Assembly: GCA_030949555.1 (NCBI GenBank)
Contig: JAUZSJ010000013.1
Location: 1-37,858 of the forward strand
From: Persephonella sp.
Lineage (GTDB): Bacteria > Aquificota > Aquificia > Aquificales > Hydrogenothermaceae
Reading direction: 5' to 3'
Length of the DNA: 37,858 nucleotides
In this document: piece by piece, positions 8,179-15,443 of the stretch
Layout of the letters: each line of letters opens with the position of its first letter
Position numbering within the stretch: position 1 is the stretch's first letter
Translations under genes and position numbers: made by a program
Notes under the pieces: generated by a model
Seen by the model: the letters and a program-made list of their open reading frames with translations, nothing else
The model's database searches: none
Told to the model about the DNA's origin: nothing

Positions 8179-9219
8179 ATGGAGATTAAGATAGCTGTTT
8201 CAGGAATTAATGCTGTTGACAACCCTGGTCCAGGTATAGGCGTCGCAAAAAGCCTATTGGAAGCTGAAGATTTTTCAGCTGAAATAGTAGGACTTGCATA
8301 TGACGCTATGGAACCTGGTATATATATGGACTGGATAGTCAAAAAATCATTTATCATGCCATATCCTTCTGGTGGACATGATGCCTTTATAAACAGACTT
8401 CTTTACATAAAAGAAAACTACGGAATGGATTTTTTTATGCCTGTTTTAGATGCAGAACTTCCTGTGGTTATAAAATACAGTCATGAACTTGAAAAAAACG
8501 GAATAAAAACATTTTTGCCCACCTACGAGCAGTTTAAACTGAGGTCAAAAGATAGATTAGAGGAAATAGCAAACAACATAGGTATTGAAATACCAAAATC
8601 AGAGGTGGTTACATCTTATGAAGAGTTAATCAAAGCAATAGAAAAAATAGGTCTTCCTGTTATGGTTAAAGGAGCATTTTATAAAGCTTACAGAGCATTC
8701 ACAACACAGGAAGCCGTCAGTTATTACAACAAAATTGTTGCCCAGTGGGGATACCCTATAATTGTTCAGCAGGTTGTTTCTGGAGAAGAGATGAATGTTG
8801 TAGCAGCTGGTGATGGGGAAGGAAGTTCCCTTGGAATGGTTGGAATAAAAAAGGTATGGATAACGGAACTTGGGAAAATATGGACAGGAATCACCATAAA
8901 AAATGAGAAGATGCTCAGTGCATCCCAGAAATTTATTGAAAAGTACAGCTGGAAAGGGGCATTCGAACTTGAATGTATAGTTGATACAAAAGAGAGCAGA
9001 GTATATCTGATTGAGATTAATCCACGTTTTCCTGCATGGTCTTACTTTTCTACAGGCGTTGGAGTAAACATAGCTGCCAATATAATAAGAAAATCTTTCG
9101 GTATGCCTGTTAAAAATTATACAGACTATCCAGCAGGGAAATTATATGTAAGATTTACAGACGACCTTGTAACCGATATGGAAAGATTCCAGAAAATAAT
9201 AACCAGAGGTGAAAGCTGA
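8179..9219 (+). CDS. ATP-grasp ligase (carbamoyl-phosphate-synthase-like)
   Basis: A 346-residue protein with an N-terminal Rossmann-like pre-ATP-grasp domain (KIAVSGINAVDNPGPGIGVAKSL) and an ATP-grasp core. The nucleotide-binding Lys is probably K164 in LPVMVKGAF. The central loop is IIVQQVVSGEEMNVV. The metal site is GAFELEC (E263, E265) with YLIEINPRFPAW (E279, N281, R283), so it should be catalytically competent. Such enzymes join a carboxylate to an amine through an acyl phosphate. The substrate is unknown; the neighbouring decarboxylase suggests an amino acid or peptide-like product. It shares one base with the next gene (TGATG), indicating coupled translation. Confidence 0.85.
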   Translation: MEIKIAVSGINAVDNPGPGIGVAKSLLEAEDFSAEIVGLAYDAMEPGIYMDWIVKKSFIMPYPSGGHDAFINRLLYIKENYGMDFFMPVLDAELPVVIKYSHELEKNGIKTFLPTYEQFKLRSKDRLEEIANNIGIEIPKSEVVTSYEELIKAIEKIGLPVMVKGAFYKAYRAFTTQEAVSYYNKIVAQWGYPIIVQQVVSGEEMNVVAAGDGEGSSLGMVGIKKVWITELGKIWTGITIKNEKMLSASQKFIEKYSWKGAFELECIVDTKESRVYLIEINPRFPAWSYFSTGVGVNIAANIIRKSFGMPVKNYTDYPAGKLYVRFTDDLVTDMERFQKIITRGES

Positions 9220-10571
9220 TGAAAAAAATTTATGAGAAACCTGTAATAACAAAACTGCAGACAGGCTTTATGAATAAATTTGGTTCTTCTCCCCTTTATG
9301 CCAGGAAAATTAGAAAAGATATAGATGGAGTGCCTATTTCAGAACTTGTGGAAAAATTTGGCTCTCCTTTATTTGTTATCTCAGAAAAAAAACTGAGGGA
9401 AAAGTTCAGACAGATATACAACGCCTTTTCTACAAGATATCCAAACGTCCAGTTTGGCTGGTCTTATAAGACCAACTATCTTAAAGCTGTATGTGCAGTT
9501 TTACATCAGGAAGGAGCTATAGCAGAAGTAGTATCAGCATTCGAATATGAAAAAGCAAGAAATTTAGGAATAGAAGGTAAAGAGATTATCTTTAATGGAC
9601 CTCACAAACCTGTGGAAATATTGGAGGTTGCAGCATCAGAAGGTGCAAAGATACATATAGACCATTTTGATGAAATCACAGATTTAGAAAAAATAGCAGA
9701 GAAGTTAGGAAAACAGATAAAGGTAGCCATAAGGATAAATATGGATACAGGAATTCATCCACAGTGGGACAGATTTGGGTTTAATCTGGAAACGGGACAG
9801 GCTTTAGATGCCGTAAAAAGAATAGCATCTGGAGGAAAATTAGTACTAAATGGTCTTCACTGTCACATAGGAACATTTATATTGGAACCGGAAGCTTACG
9901 GTAGAGAAGTTGAGAAAATGGTGAAATTTGCATACGAGGTAGAAGATAACTTTGGATTCAAGATTGAGTATTTAGATATTGGTGGAGGATTTCCTTCGAA
10001 AAACAGACTGAAAGGCACATACCTTCCCCCTGATGTGGCAGTCCCTCCAGTAGATGAGTATGCAGAAAAAATAACAGAAAGTCTGTATTCAAACCTGAGA
10101 CCAGGAGATTTTCCAAAACTCATTTTAGAAACAGGCAGAGCTATTGTTGATGAGGCTGAATATCTCATAACAACAGTATTTGCATCAAAAAGACTGCCAG
10201 ACGGTAGAAAAGCATACATAGCAGACGCAGGAGTTAATTTACTCTTTACAGCCTTCTGGTATAAATTCAACATAGAGATTGACAGAGAAGTTCAGGGTAG
10301 CAACGAACCTGCTGTAATATACGGACCTTTATGTATGAATATTGACATCATAGATGAAGGAACGATGCTCTCCCCCTTAGAAAGGGGAACAAGGCTGATT
10401 TTTTCACCTGTAGGTGCTTATAACAACACCCAGTGGATGCAGTTTATTGAATACAGACCAAATGTTGTAATGGTAATGGAAGACCAGACAGTAGAAGTTA
10501 TAAGGGAAAAGGAAAATCTGTCTGATATAGAAAAAAGAGAGAGACTTCCAGAAAGATTAAAAATAAAATAA
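9219..10571 (+). CDS. fold-III PLP decarboxylase (LysA/ODC-like) with leader-like N-terminus
   Basis: A 450-residue alanine-racemase-fold decarboxylase. The PLP lysine is K84 in FGWSYKTNYLKA. HCHIGT (about 214-219) and GGGFP (255-259) bind the cofactor, and ETGR lies at 304-307. The C-terminal domain supplies GPLC (C372) and GAYNN (Y401). In diaminopimelate decarboxylase the catalytic Cys is followed by ESGD; here it is MNID, so DAP is unlikely to be the substrate. About 25 extra residues precede the usual start of the fold and include IYEKPVITKLQTG, resembling the YxxP...L pattern of some RRE-bound leaders. It follows the ATP-grasp gene with overlap and precedes the transporter/M23 gene by 4 nt. 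Confidence 0.87.
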   Translation: MKKIYEKPVITKLQTGFMNKFGSSPLYARKIRKDIDGVPISELVEKFGSPLFVISEKKLREKFRQIYNAFSTRYPNVQFGWSYKTNYLKAVCAVLHQEGAIAEVVSAFEYEKARNLGIEGKEIIFNGPHKPVEILEVAASEGAKIHIDHFDEITDLEKIAEKLGKQIKVAIRINMDTGIHPQWDRFGFNLETGQALDAVKRIASGGKLVLNGLHCHIGTFILEPEAYGREVEKMVKFAYEVEDNFGFKIEYLDIGGGFPSKNRLKGTYLPPDVAVPPVDEYAEKITESLYSNLRPGDFPKLILETGRAIVDEAEYLITTVFASKRLPDGRKAYIADAGVNLLFTAFWYKFNIEIDREVQGSNEPAVIYGPLCMNIDIIDEGTMLSPLERGTRLIFSPVGAYNNTQWMQFIEYRPNVVMVMEDQTVEVIREKENLSDIEKRERLPERLKIK

Positions 10572-10575
10572 ATTT

Positions 10576-12663
10576 ATGGGAAAGATAGTAAGAGAAATAA
10601 AGGCAGTTTTAAACAGCTACTCTGAAATCCTTTTTCTTGAAAGTTATGTAGCAGGATTTGTAATACTCCTGGTAACCTTTCTCAACCCCAACCTGGGGGG
10701 AGCAGGTATTATATCTATAATATCTGCATACCTGTTTGCAAGATTTTTAGGCATTGGAGAAACCTTTTTAAAAACAGGGTTCTACACATACAACTCTCTT
10801 CTTGTAGGTTTATCTATAGGATATCTGTTTAAATTGACACCATTAACAGTTTTTTTCGTAATTGCATCAAGTATCACCACACTGATTTTTTCTATTATGC
10901 TTTACAGTATTTTTTCCTACTACCTCAAAATCCCAATCCTCAGTCTGCCATTTGTTGTAATCAGTTCAACCATTTACCTTGCAGTATCAAACTATACAAA
11001 CCTTTTTGTAAATGCACTTTATCCCCATATTAATTTCTCGTTTTTAGAAAACTATATTCCGCTGTGGATTTCTGGGTTTTTAAAATCTCTGGGAACCATA
11101 ATGTTCCTGCCTGATGTTTTTGTGGGAATTGTATTTTCTGCAATTATATTTTTTGTGTCCCGTATTCTATTTATGCTCTCTGTGATTGGATATTATACAG
11201 GAACAATAACTGCTGCATTTTTAACAGGTTCTTATGATGTAGCATTTTCAGACATAAGTCATTTTAACTTTATACTGATTTCAATAGCTTTAGGGGGAAT
11301 ATTCCTTATCCCATCTGTAAAGTCTTACCTTATCGCAATAACAGGAGTAATCATATCAACCACAGTGCTGTCTGCAATAAAAACCTTCTGGTCCTTTTAC
11401 GGTATACCTGCCTTCACACTACCATTTAACTTTATCTCTCTAACGTTTATATATGTTTTAGGTGTTCTCGGATTTCCATATATGGCAAAGGTTATAAGGA
11501 AAACTCCAGAAGAAACGCTGGACTTTTATCTTACTAACATAAAAAGGTATAGGGGAAGCCACAACACTATTCATCTGCCATTTTCAGGTAAGTGGACTGT
11601 ATGGCAGGGATTTGATGGAAGATGGACCCACAAAGGAAACTGGAAGTATGCATACGATTTTGTTATAACAGATGAAAGTGGAAAAACTTACAGGAACGAA
11701 GGAAAACAGTTAACAGACTATTTCGCATATCGCAAACCAGTCCTGTCTCCAGTAAGAGGTAGAGTGGTGAAAGTTATATCAGACCTGCCTGATAATCCCA
11801 TTGGACAGGTAGACAGAGAAAACAACTGGGGAAATCTGATTATTATATACGACCAGCGAGGTTTTTTTGTTGAAATATCCCATCTATCTCAAAACTCTAT
11901 AAGGGTAAAAGAAGGTGACTGGGTGGAAGTGGGAACTTTTTTAGGACTTTGTGGGAACTCTGGATATTCTCCTCAGCCCCATATTCACATTCAGGTTCAA
12001 CCTTCTGCAGACATAGGTTCGTACACACTCCCATTTAGCTTCGTAAGCTACATCAGTCAGAACCGTTTCTTTTCAAACGACATTCCAAAAGAAGGAGAGG
12101 TTGTAGAACCTGTATTTCCTGATAAATCATTAGAAATAAAGATGACATTTATTTTAGATTACTCTTTTGAGTATGAAGTTATCAAAGGTAAAAGGAAAGA
12201 TAATTTATATCTAACTGTAAAAATGGCTCCTGATGGTACCTTCTATTTTGATTCAGGAAAAGGTCAGCTCTACTTTGGTAAGTACGAGGGAACATTTTAC
12301 TTCTACAGGATTGATGGGGAAGACCCTTATCTGAAACTGTTTTTCCTTGCCCTTCCCCGTATGCCCCTGTTTTACAGAGAAGGTATTGAATGGGAAGACT
12401 TTTTACCTGTTAAGATAGCCTCAGGAGAGATAAAAAAGTCTTTGATTCTTTTTCTCAGTTCATTCAATCATAACTTAGCTCAGATACATTACACAGGAAG
12501 GTTTGAAAAAGATATGAAAATATACGGAAGAATAACATCAAAAGCACTCAGCATAGATGAAGAACTGCAGGTAGAATTAGATGAAACAGTTGGCATAAAA
12601 AGTATAAAATTTAAGGACACACATATAAAACTCAAAAAGTTTATACACAGCAAGGAGGGCTGA
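10576..12663 (+). CDS. urea-transporter-like membrane domain fused to M23 metallopeptidase
   Basis: A 695-residue fusion. Residues about 15-305 are a multi-helix membrane domain of the urea-transporter (UT) type. It has the GxYxYNSLLVGL segment (69-79) and two LPF signature loops, LSLPFVV (123-129) and FTLPFNF (280-286), one in each half. Residues about 335-480 are an M23/LytM domain with a complete zinc set: H352 and D361 in THKGNWKYAYD, H436, and HIH at 469-471. A beta-rich tail of about 210 residues follows and matches nothing I know. M23 enzymes normally cut peptidoglycan peptides in the periplasm. Whether the C-terminus is periplasmic depends on helix number and needs prediction. It sits between cytoplasmic biosynthetic genes and an outer-membrane barrel, so an export role is plausible. 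Confidence 0.8.
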   Translation: MGKIVREIKAVLNSYSEILFLESYVAGFVILLVTFLNPNLGGAGIISIISAYLFARFLGIGETFLKTGFYTYNSLLVGLSIGYLFKLTPLTVFFVIASSITTLIFSIMLYSIFSYYLKIPILSLPFVVISSTIYLAVSNYTNLFVNALYPHINFSFLENYIPLWISGFLKSLGTIMFLPDVFVGIVFSAIIFFVSRILFMLSVIGYYTGTITAAFLTGSYDVAFSDISHFNFILISIALGGIFLIPSVKSYLIAITGVIISTTVLSAIKTFWSFYGIPAFTLPFNFISLTFIYVLGVLGFPYMAKVIRKTPEETLDFYLTNIKRYRGSHNTIHLPFSGKWTVWQGFDGRWTHKGNWKYAYDFVITDESGKTYRNEGKQLTDYFAYRKPVLSPVRGRVVKVISDLPDNPIGQVDRENNWGNLIIIYDQRGFFVEISHLSQNSIRVKEGDWVEVGTFLGLCGNSGYSPQPHIHIQVQPSADIGSYTLPFSFVSYISQNRFFSNDIPKEGEVVEPVFPDKSLEIKMTFILDYSFEYEVIKGKRKDNLYLTVKMAPDGTFYFDSGKGQLYFGKYEGTFYFYRIDGEDPYLKLFFLALPRMPLFYREGIEWEDFLPVKIASGEIKKSLILFLSSFNHNLAQIHYTGRFEKDMKIYGRITSKALSIDEELQVELDETVGIKSIKFKDTHIKLKKFIHSKEG

Positions 12664-12664
12664 A

Positions 12665-13588
12665 ATGAAAAGGTTTACAGCAGCAGTTTTAAGCTCTGCT
12701 TCAATAATTACAGTATCATATGCAAAAGATGTACTGATAAATACATCCTTTTACGGCAGTTATATGGATTATTCATCATCTGCCGTTAAAGATGATGGCT
12801 ACATAGGAGGTGTATATGGATATGCTGGCATAGGTCTGGAACATTCTGTAGAAGTAGAAATTGACTATACAAAAATAAATTACCCTCAGGCAGTGGAAGC
12901 TCTGAAGCAGTGGGATTTTACAGTTATGTACACTAACTACTCAGTAAGAAACACAAAAATAAGAATAGGTGGACACTACATAAATAGTGATGATTCTGCT
13001 ACTGATGGAGGTATTATCCTCACAGGTGGATACGAGTTTTACACCATAAGAAGTTACAGCTACGGTCTGGATATAGCCTTATCTTATTATGACAACTACA
13101 ACATAGAAAAAACATATATAAGAAGTCTGTACAGAGGTATGGGAAGAAGCCCTCTTTCTTACACTACAACTACAACAGGGTTGTGGGTATATCAGATTTC
13201 TCCTAAGTTGAGCTATTCATTCCCGGAAACAGCTGCAGGTGATGTATATTTAGAAACGAGAGGATATTACATAAGGACATCAGACGATGTTGGTTTTGGC
13301 AAAAACTTTTTTTCTGTTGAATGCAGCTTAAACCTCGATACAGGAATTTTTGAATTTAATCTTTACGGCTGGATTGGAGAGCAGGAATTTGCCGTCAAAA
13401 AGTACGGATTTGCAGTTTACAACCTGTCTGAGAAATACAAAAACGGCTTTGGTGCTTCCATAAAATATAAAATGTCTGAAAAATCTTCTGTAACTGTAGG
13501 TATCAAAAGGGAAACTTTTAGAGAGTTAGATAATCCTCGCGATGTGAAGATATCATCACTATATTTTCTTGCAGAGGTTAATTTCTGA
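12665..13588 (+). CDS. outer-membrane beta-barrel protein of the RRE operon
   Basis: A 307-residue protein with a signal peptide (MKRFTAAVLSSASIITVSYA) and Tyr/Gly/Ser-rich alternating strands throughout (for example YGYAGIGLEHSVEVEIDYTK). It ends in a terminal Phe (LYFLAEVNF), the usual outer-membrane barrel signal. I do not recognise the family. It starts 2 nt after the UT-M23 stop and overlaps the next gene by 1 nt. By position it may be the outer-membrane partner of the UT-M23 protein, either as a porin or as an assembly or surface component. Confidence 0.7.
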   Translation: MKRFTAAVLSSASIITVSYAKDVLINTSFYGSYMDYSSSAVKDDGYIGGVYGYAGIGLEHSVEVEIDYTKINYPQAVEALKQWDFTVMYTNYSVRNTKIRIGGHYINSDDSATDGGIILTGGYEFYTIRSYSYGLDIALSYYDNYNIEKTYIRSLYRGMGRSPLSYTTTTTGLWVYQISPKLSYSFPETAAGDVYLETRGYYIRTSDDVGFGKNFFSVECSLNLDTGIFEFNLYGWIGEQEFAVKKYGFAVYNLSEKYKNGFGASIKYKMSEKSSVTVGIKRETFRELDNPRDVKISSLYFLAEVNF

Positions 13589-14196
13589 TGAAAAGGCTGA
13601 TTCTTTTTATACTGATGCTGTTTATTACTGATTCCTATGCACTTGATTATCAGGATATTAAAATGTCGTATTACCGTTCCTATCAGTACGAAAAAACTGG
13701 AGATTACGAAAATGCCATAAAGGCTCTCGTATTTGTCTACAACGAATATCCAGATGGATATACAGTCAATCTCAGATTGGGATGGCTTTACTATCTTATG
13801 AAAAATTACGCAAACTCAGTATTTCACTACAAAAATGCTATAAAGTCTGCACCTTATTCTGTAGAGGCAAAGCTTTGGATACACACTTCCGCTACTTGCT
13901 CAGAAGAAATTTTCAGAAGTAGAAAAATATGCTACCAGATTTTAAATACAGATTTTTACAACTATTATGGCAATCTGAGACTGTCCTATGCTTTAAGAAT
14001 GGAAAAAAAGTATGAAACGGCAATTAAGATAGCACAGAAGATGCTTGCCCTATACCCAACAGATGTAAACTTTTTGATGGAACTGGCTCTGTCAAAGTTT
14101 GAATCTGGAAAAAAAGAAGAAGCCAAAAAGATATTTTTAGATGTGCTTATTTTAGACCCGGAAAATGTTACAGCAAAAGAGTACCTTAAACATTGA
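13588..14196 (+). CDS. secreted TPR-repeat protein (two compensating frameshifts)
   Basis: A 202-residue protein with a signal peptide (MKRLILFILMLFITDSYA) followed by TPR-type helical pairs (YEKTGDYENAIKAL, LYYLMKNYANSVFHYKNAI, LRMEKKYETAIKIAQKML, FESGKKEEAKKIFLDVL). Between about 13872 and 13935 the tracked frame reads the odd WIHTSATCSEEIFRSRKIC. An alternative frame reads GYTLPLLAQKKFSEVEKYA, a textbook TPR helix pair. Two opposite indels therefore probably flank this stretch, and the ORF track hides them. The start codon shares one base with the barrel gene's stop. It is probably a periplasmic scaffold for the operon's envelope proteins. Confidence 0.75.
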   Translation: MKRLILFILMLFITDSYALDYQDIKMSYYRSYQYEKTGDYENAIKALVFVYNEYPDGYTVNLRLGWLYYLMKNYANSVFHYKNAIKSAPYSVEAKLWIHTSATCSEEIFRSRKICYQILNTDFYNYYGNLRLSYALRMEKKYETAIKIAQKMLALYPTDVNFLMELALSKFESGKKEEAKKIFLDVLILDPENVTAKEYLKH

Positions 14197-14264
14197 AATA
14201 TAACAAAAATCATAAATACCCCTACAGACAAAAATTAGATTTAAAAGGGAAGGTGGTGGTGGTT

Positions 14265-14543
14265 TTGAACAGAGTTATTATAGAAATTTTAGAGATGAAA
14301 GGCTGTCCAGAGTGTCATGTTATGAAAAAAGTACTAAATGATGCTCTGTCTGATATAGAGCATCTGAGAGATAAGATTGAAGTTGTTTTTTTAGACCTTT
14401 TTGAGGACAATAACCGTATAAATGAACTTGGGATGTATCGATGCCCGGCTCTTGCTATTAATGGAGTTATATATTTTATGGGAGAAATCCCAGGTAAAGA
14501 AGAACTGAAATCCATAATTATCTCAGAAATTGTGTCCCGTTAA
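14265..14543 (+). CDS. thioredoxin/glutaredoxin-like protein with CPEC motif
   Basis: About 92 residues starting at TTG 14265, with GGGAAGG just upstream. The tracked start at 14193 adds 24 unlikely residues that overlap the TPR gene; in-frame GTG codons at 14253-14262 are alternatives. The fold reads VIIEILEMKGCPECHVMKKVL, a beta strand followed by a CxxC active site. A cis-Pro region follows (YRCPALAINGVIYFMGEIPGKEEL). It is a small cytoplasmic thiol-disulfide protein with no signal peptide. It is the last gene before the DnaA-box array and could be part of the operon or only adjacent to it. Confidence 0.65.
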   Translation: MNRVIIEILEMKGCPECHVMKKVLNDALSDIEHLRDKIEVVFLDLFEDNNRINELGMYRCPALAINGVIYFMGEIPGKEELKSIIISEIVSR

Positions 14544-14600
14544 TTTCTTTTTTTCTTTATTTTGTTTTTAAATTCTATAAATAATAATAAAAATAATAAT
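14541..14600. promoter_or_regulatory. AT-rich putative DNA unwinding element with TAA triplets
   Basis: About 60 nt of almost pure A/T follow the thioredoxin-like stop, ending in repeated TAA triplets (ATAAATAATAATAAAAATAA). The first DnaA boxes begin 5 nt later after GTCC. That order (boxes, short GC-containing spacer, TAA/TAG triplets) resembles the basal unwinding system of bacterial origins, although orientation was not tested. Confidence 0.5.
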
Positions 14601-14631
14601 GTCCTGTGGATATGTGGATAACTTAAAAAAA

Positions 14632-14926
14632 TTCTTGTTTTTCAATAGCTTATGCTGTGGATAAATTGTGGATAACCTGTGGATAATATGTGGATAACTC
14701 AAAAAATAAAAAGTTCTTATATTACAACACTTACAGGTCAGCAATTACTAACTTTTCTTATTTTTCAATGACTTAACCCTGTGGATAACTTTTTAAAAAA
14801 GCCTGAGTTATCCACAGCTTTTCGGGAGTTATCCACAATTTTTGCCCAGTTATCCACAACGATTTTTTGAAAAATGTGGACAACTTGAAAAAATTCTTGT
14901 TTTTCAATAACTTACACTGTGGATAA
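14632..14926 (+). repeat. three copies of a 33/34-bp repeat ending in a DnaA box
   Basis: TTCTTGTTTTTCAATA followed by a short variable part and CTGTGGATAA occurs at 14632-14664, 14755-14788 and 14894-14926 (the middle copy has small changes and one extra base). Each copy carries a perfect DnaA box at its right end. The conserved left part may bind another origin protein or simply reflect duplication of the array. Confidence 0.7.
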
Positions 14927-14937
14927 CATGTGGATAA

Positions 14938-15414
14938 CTACAGTTTTTTTATAATACTTCTGTTTTTAAGATTTAGCAGGAGCTCCTTTACAGTTTTTCT
15001 GAATACAGGATGAATAAACTCAGGCTGAATGTCAGATAGAGGCTGAAGGACAAAATCCCTCTCGTGAGCTCTGGGATGAGGTATAATTAACTCTTCTGTT
15101 TCCAGTATAATGCTTCCATAAAAGACAATGTCTATATCAATCTCCCTGGGTCCCCATCTGAATCTTTTTATTCTTCCAGTCTTTTTTTCTATTTCCTTTA
15201 GTTTTCTGAATAACTTTTCTGGGGAAAGTTGTGTAAATCCTGACACAACTGTGTTATAAAAGTCCGGCTGATTTTTATATCCTACAGCTTTCGATACGTA
15301 TATTGGAGCAACAGTAATTCCATTTAGTACCTGTGAAATATGTTTTATAGCTATCTCTATATTCTTTTTTCTGTTTCCTATATTTGAACCCAGACCTATA
15401 AAAACTTTTTCCAA
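14938..15414 (-). CDS. folK: HPPK, 6-hydroxymethyl-dihydropterin pyrophosphokinase
   Basis: Folate biosynthesis enzyme that transfers pyrophosphate from ATP to 6-hydroxymethyl-7,8-dihydropterin. The 158-residue length is normal. FIGLGSNIGNRKKNI is the N-terminal signature. FRWGPREIDIDIVFYG is the catalytic segment with the metal-binding DxD, and IIPHPRAHERDFVLQPL is the C-terminal signature. It starts at TTG (15414) with GGAAGAGG just upstream. Its stop codon touches the last DnaA box of the origin candidate. It is divergent from the L,D-transpeptidase gene with only 29 nt between, so their promoters must overlap or lie inside the genes. Confidence 0.93.
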   Translation of the reverse strand: MEKVFIGLGSNIGNRKKNIEIAIKHISQVLNGITVAPIYVSKAVGYKNQPDFYNTVVSGFTQLSPEKLFRKLKEIEKKTGRIKRFRWGPREIDIDIVFYGSIILETEELIIPHPRAHERDFVLQPLSDIQPEFIHPVFRKTVKELLLNLKNRSIIKKL

Positions 15415-15443
15415 AGCCTCTTCCTGAATGTTAAAATTATTTT

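Larger units (their letters stand above)
14540..14937. other. oriC: candidate chromosomal replication origin (oriC), DnaA-box array
   Basis: Eleven perfect DnaA boxes are present. TGTGGATAA starts at 14613, 14656, 14667, 14678, 14689, 14780, 14918 and 14929. TTATCCACA starts at 14808, 14829 and 14850. Near matches are TGTGGATAT at 14605 and TGTGGACAA at 14875. The 14656-14689 boxes are exactly 11 bp apart, as are 14918/14929; the inverted trio is exactly 21 bp apart. A T/A-only stretch (about 14541-14600) with TAA triplets lies on the left flank and could be the unwinding element with DnaA-trio-like repeats. No dnaA, dnaN, gidA or rpmH is visible nearby. Neighbouring genes run toward the array from the left, which is unusual for an origin, so GC skew is the key test. 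Confidence 0.8.

Noticed and set aside
9896-10273. Reverse ORF of 125 residues
   Set aside because: Antisense to the well-supported PLP decarboxylase, with no features of its own.
7582-14543. Lasso peptide or other known RiPP cluster
   Set aside because: An RRE is present, but I see no transglutaminase-like leader peptidase, asparagine-synthetase-like cyclase, radical SAM maturase or clear precursor gene.
14600-14940. CRISPR array or plasmid iterons
   Set aside because: The repeated unit is the 9-bp DnaA box in both orientations with uneven groups. There are no CRISPR-length repeats, unique spacers, cas or rep genes.
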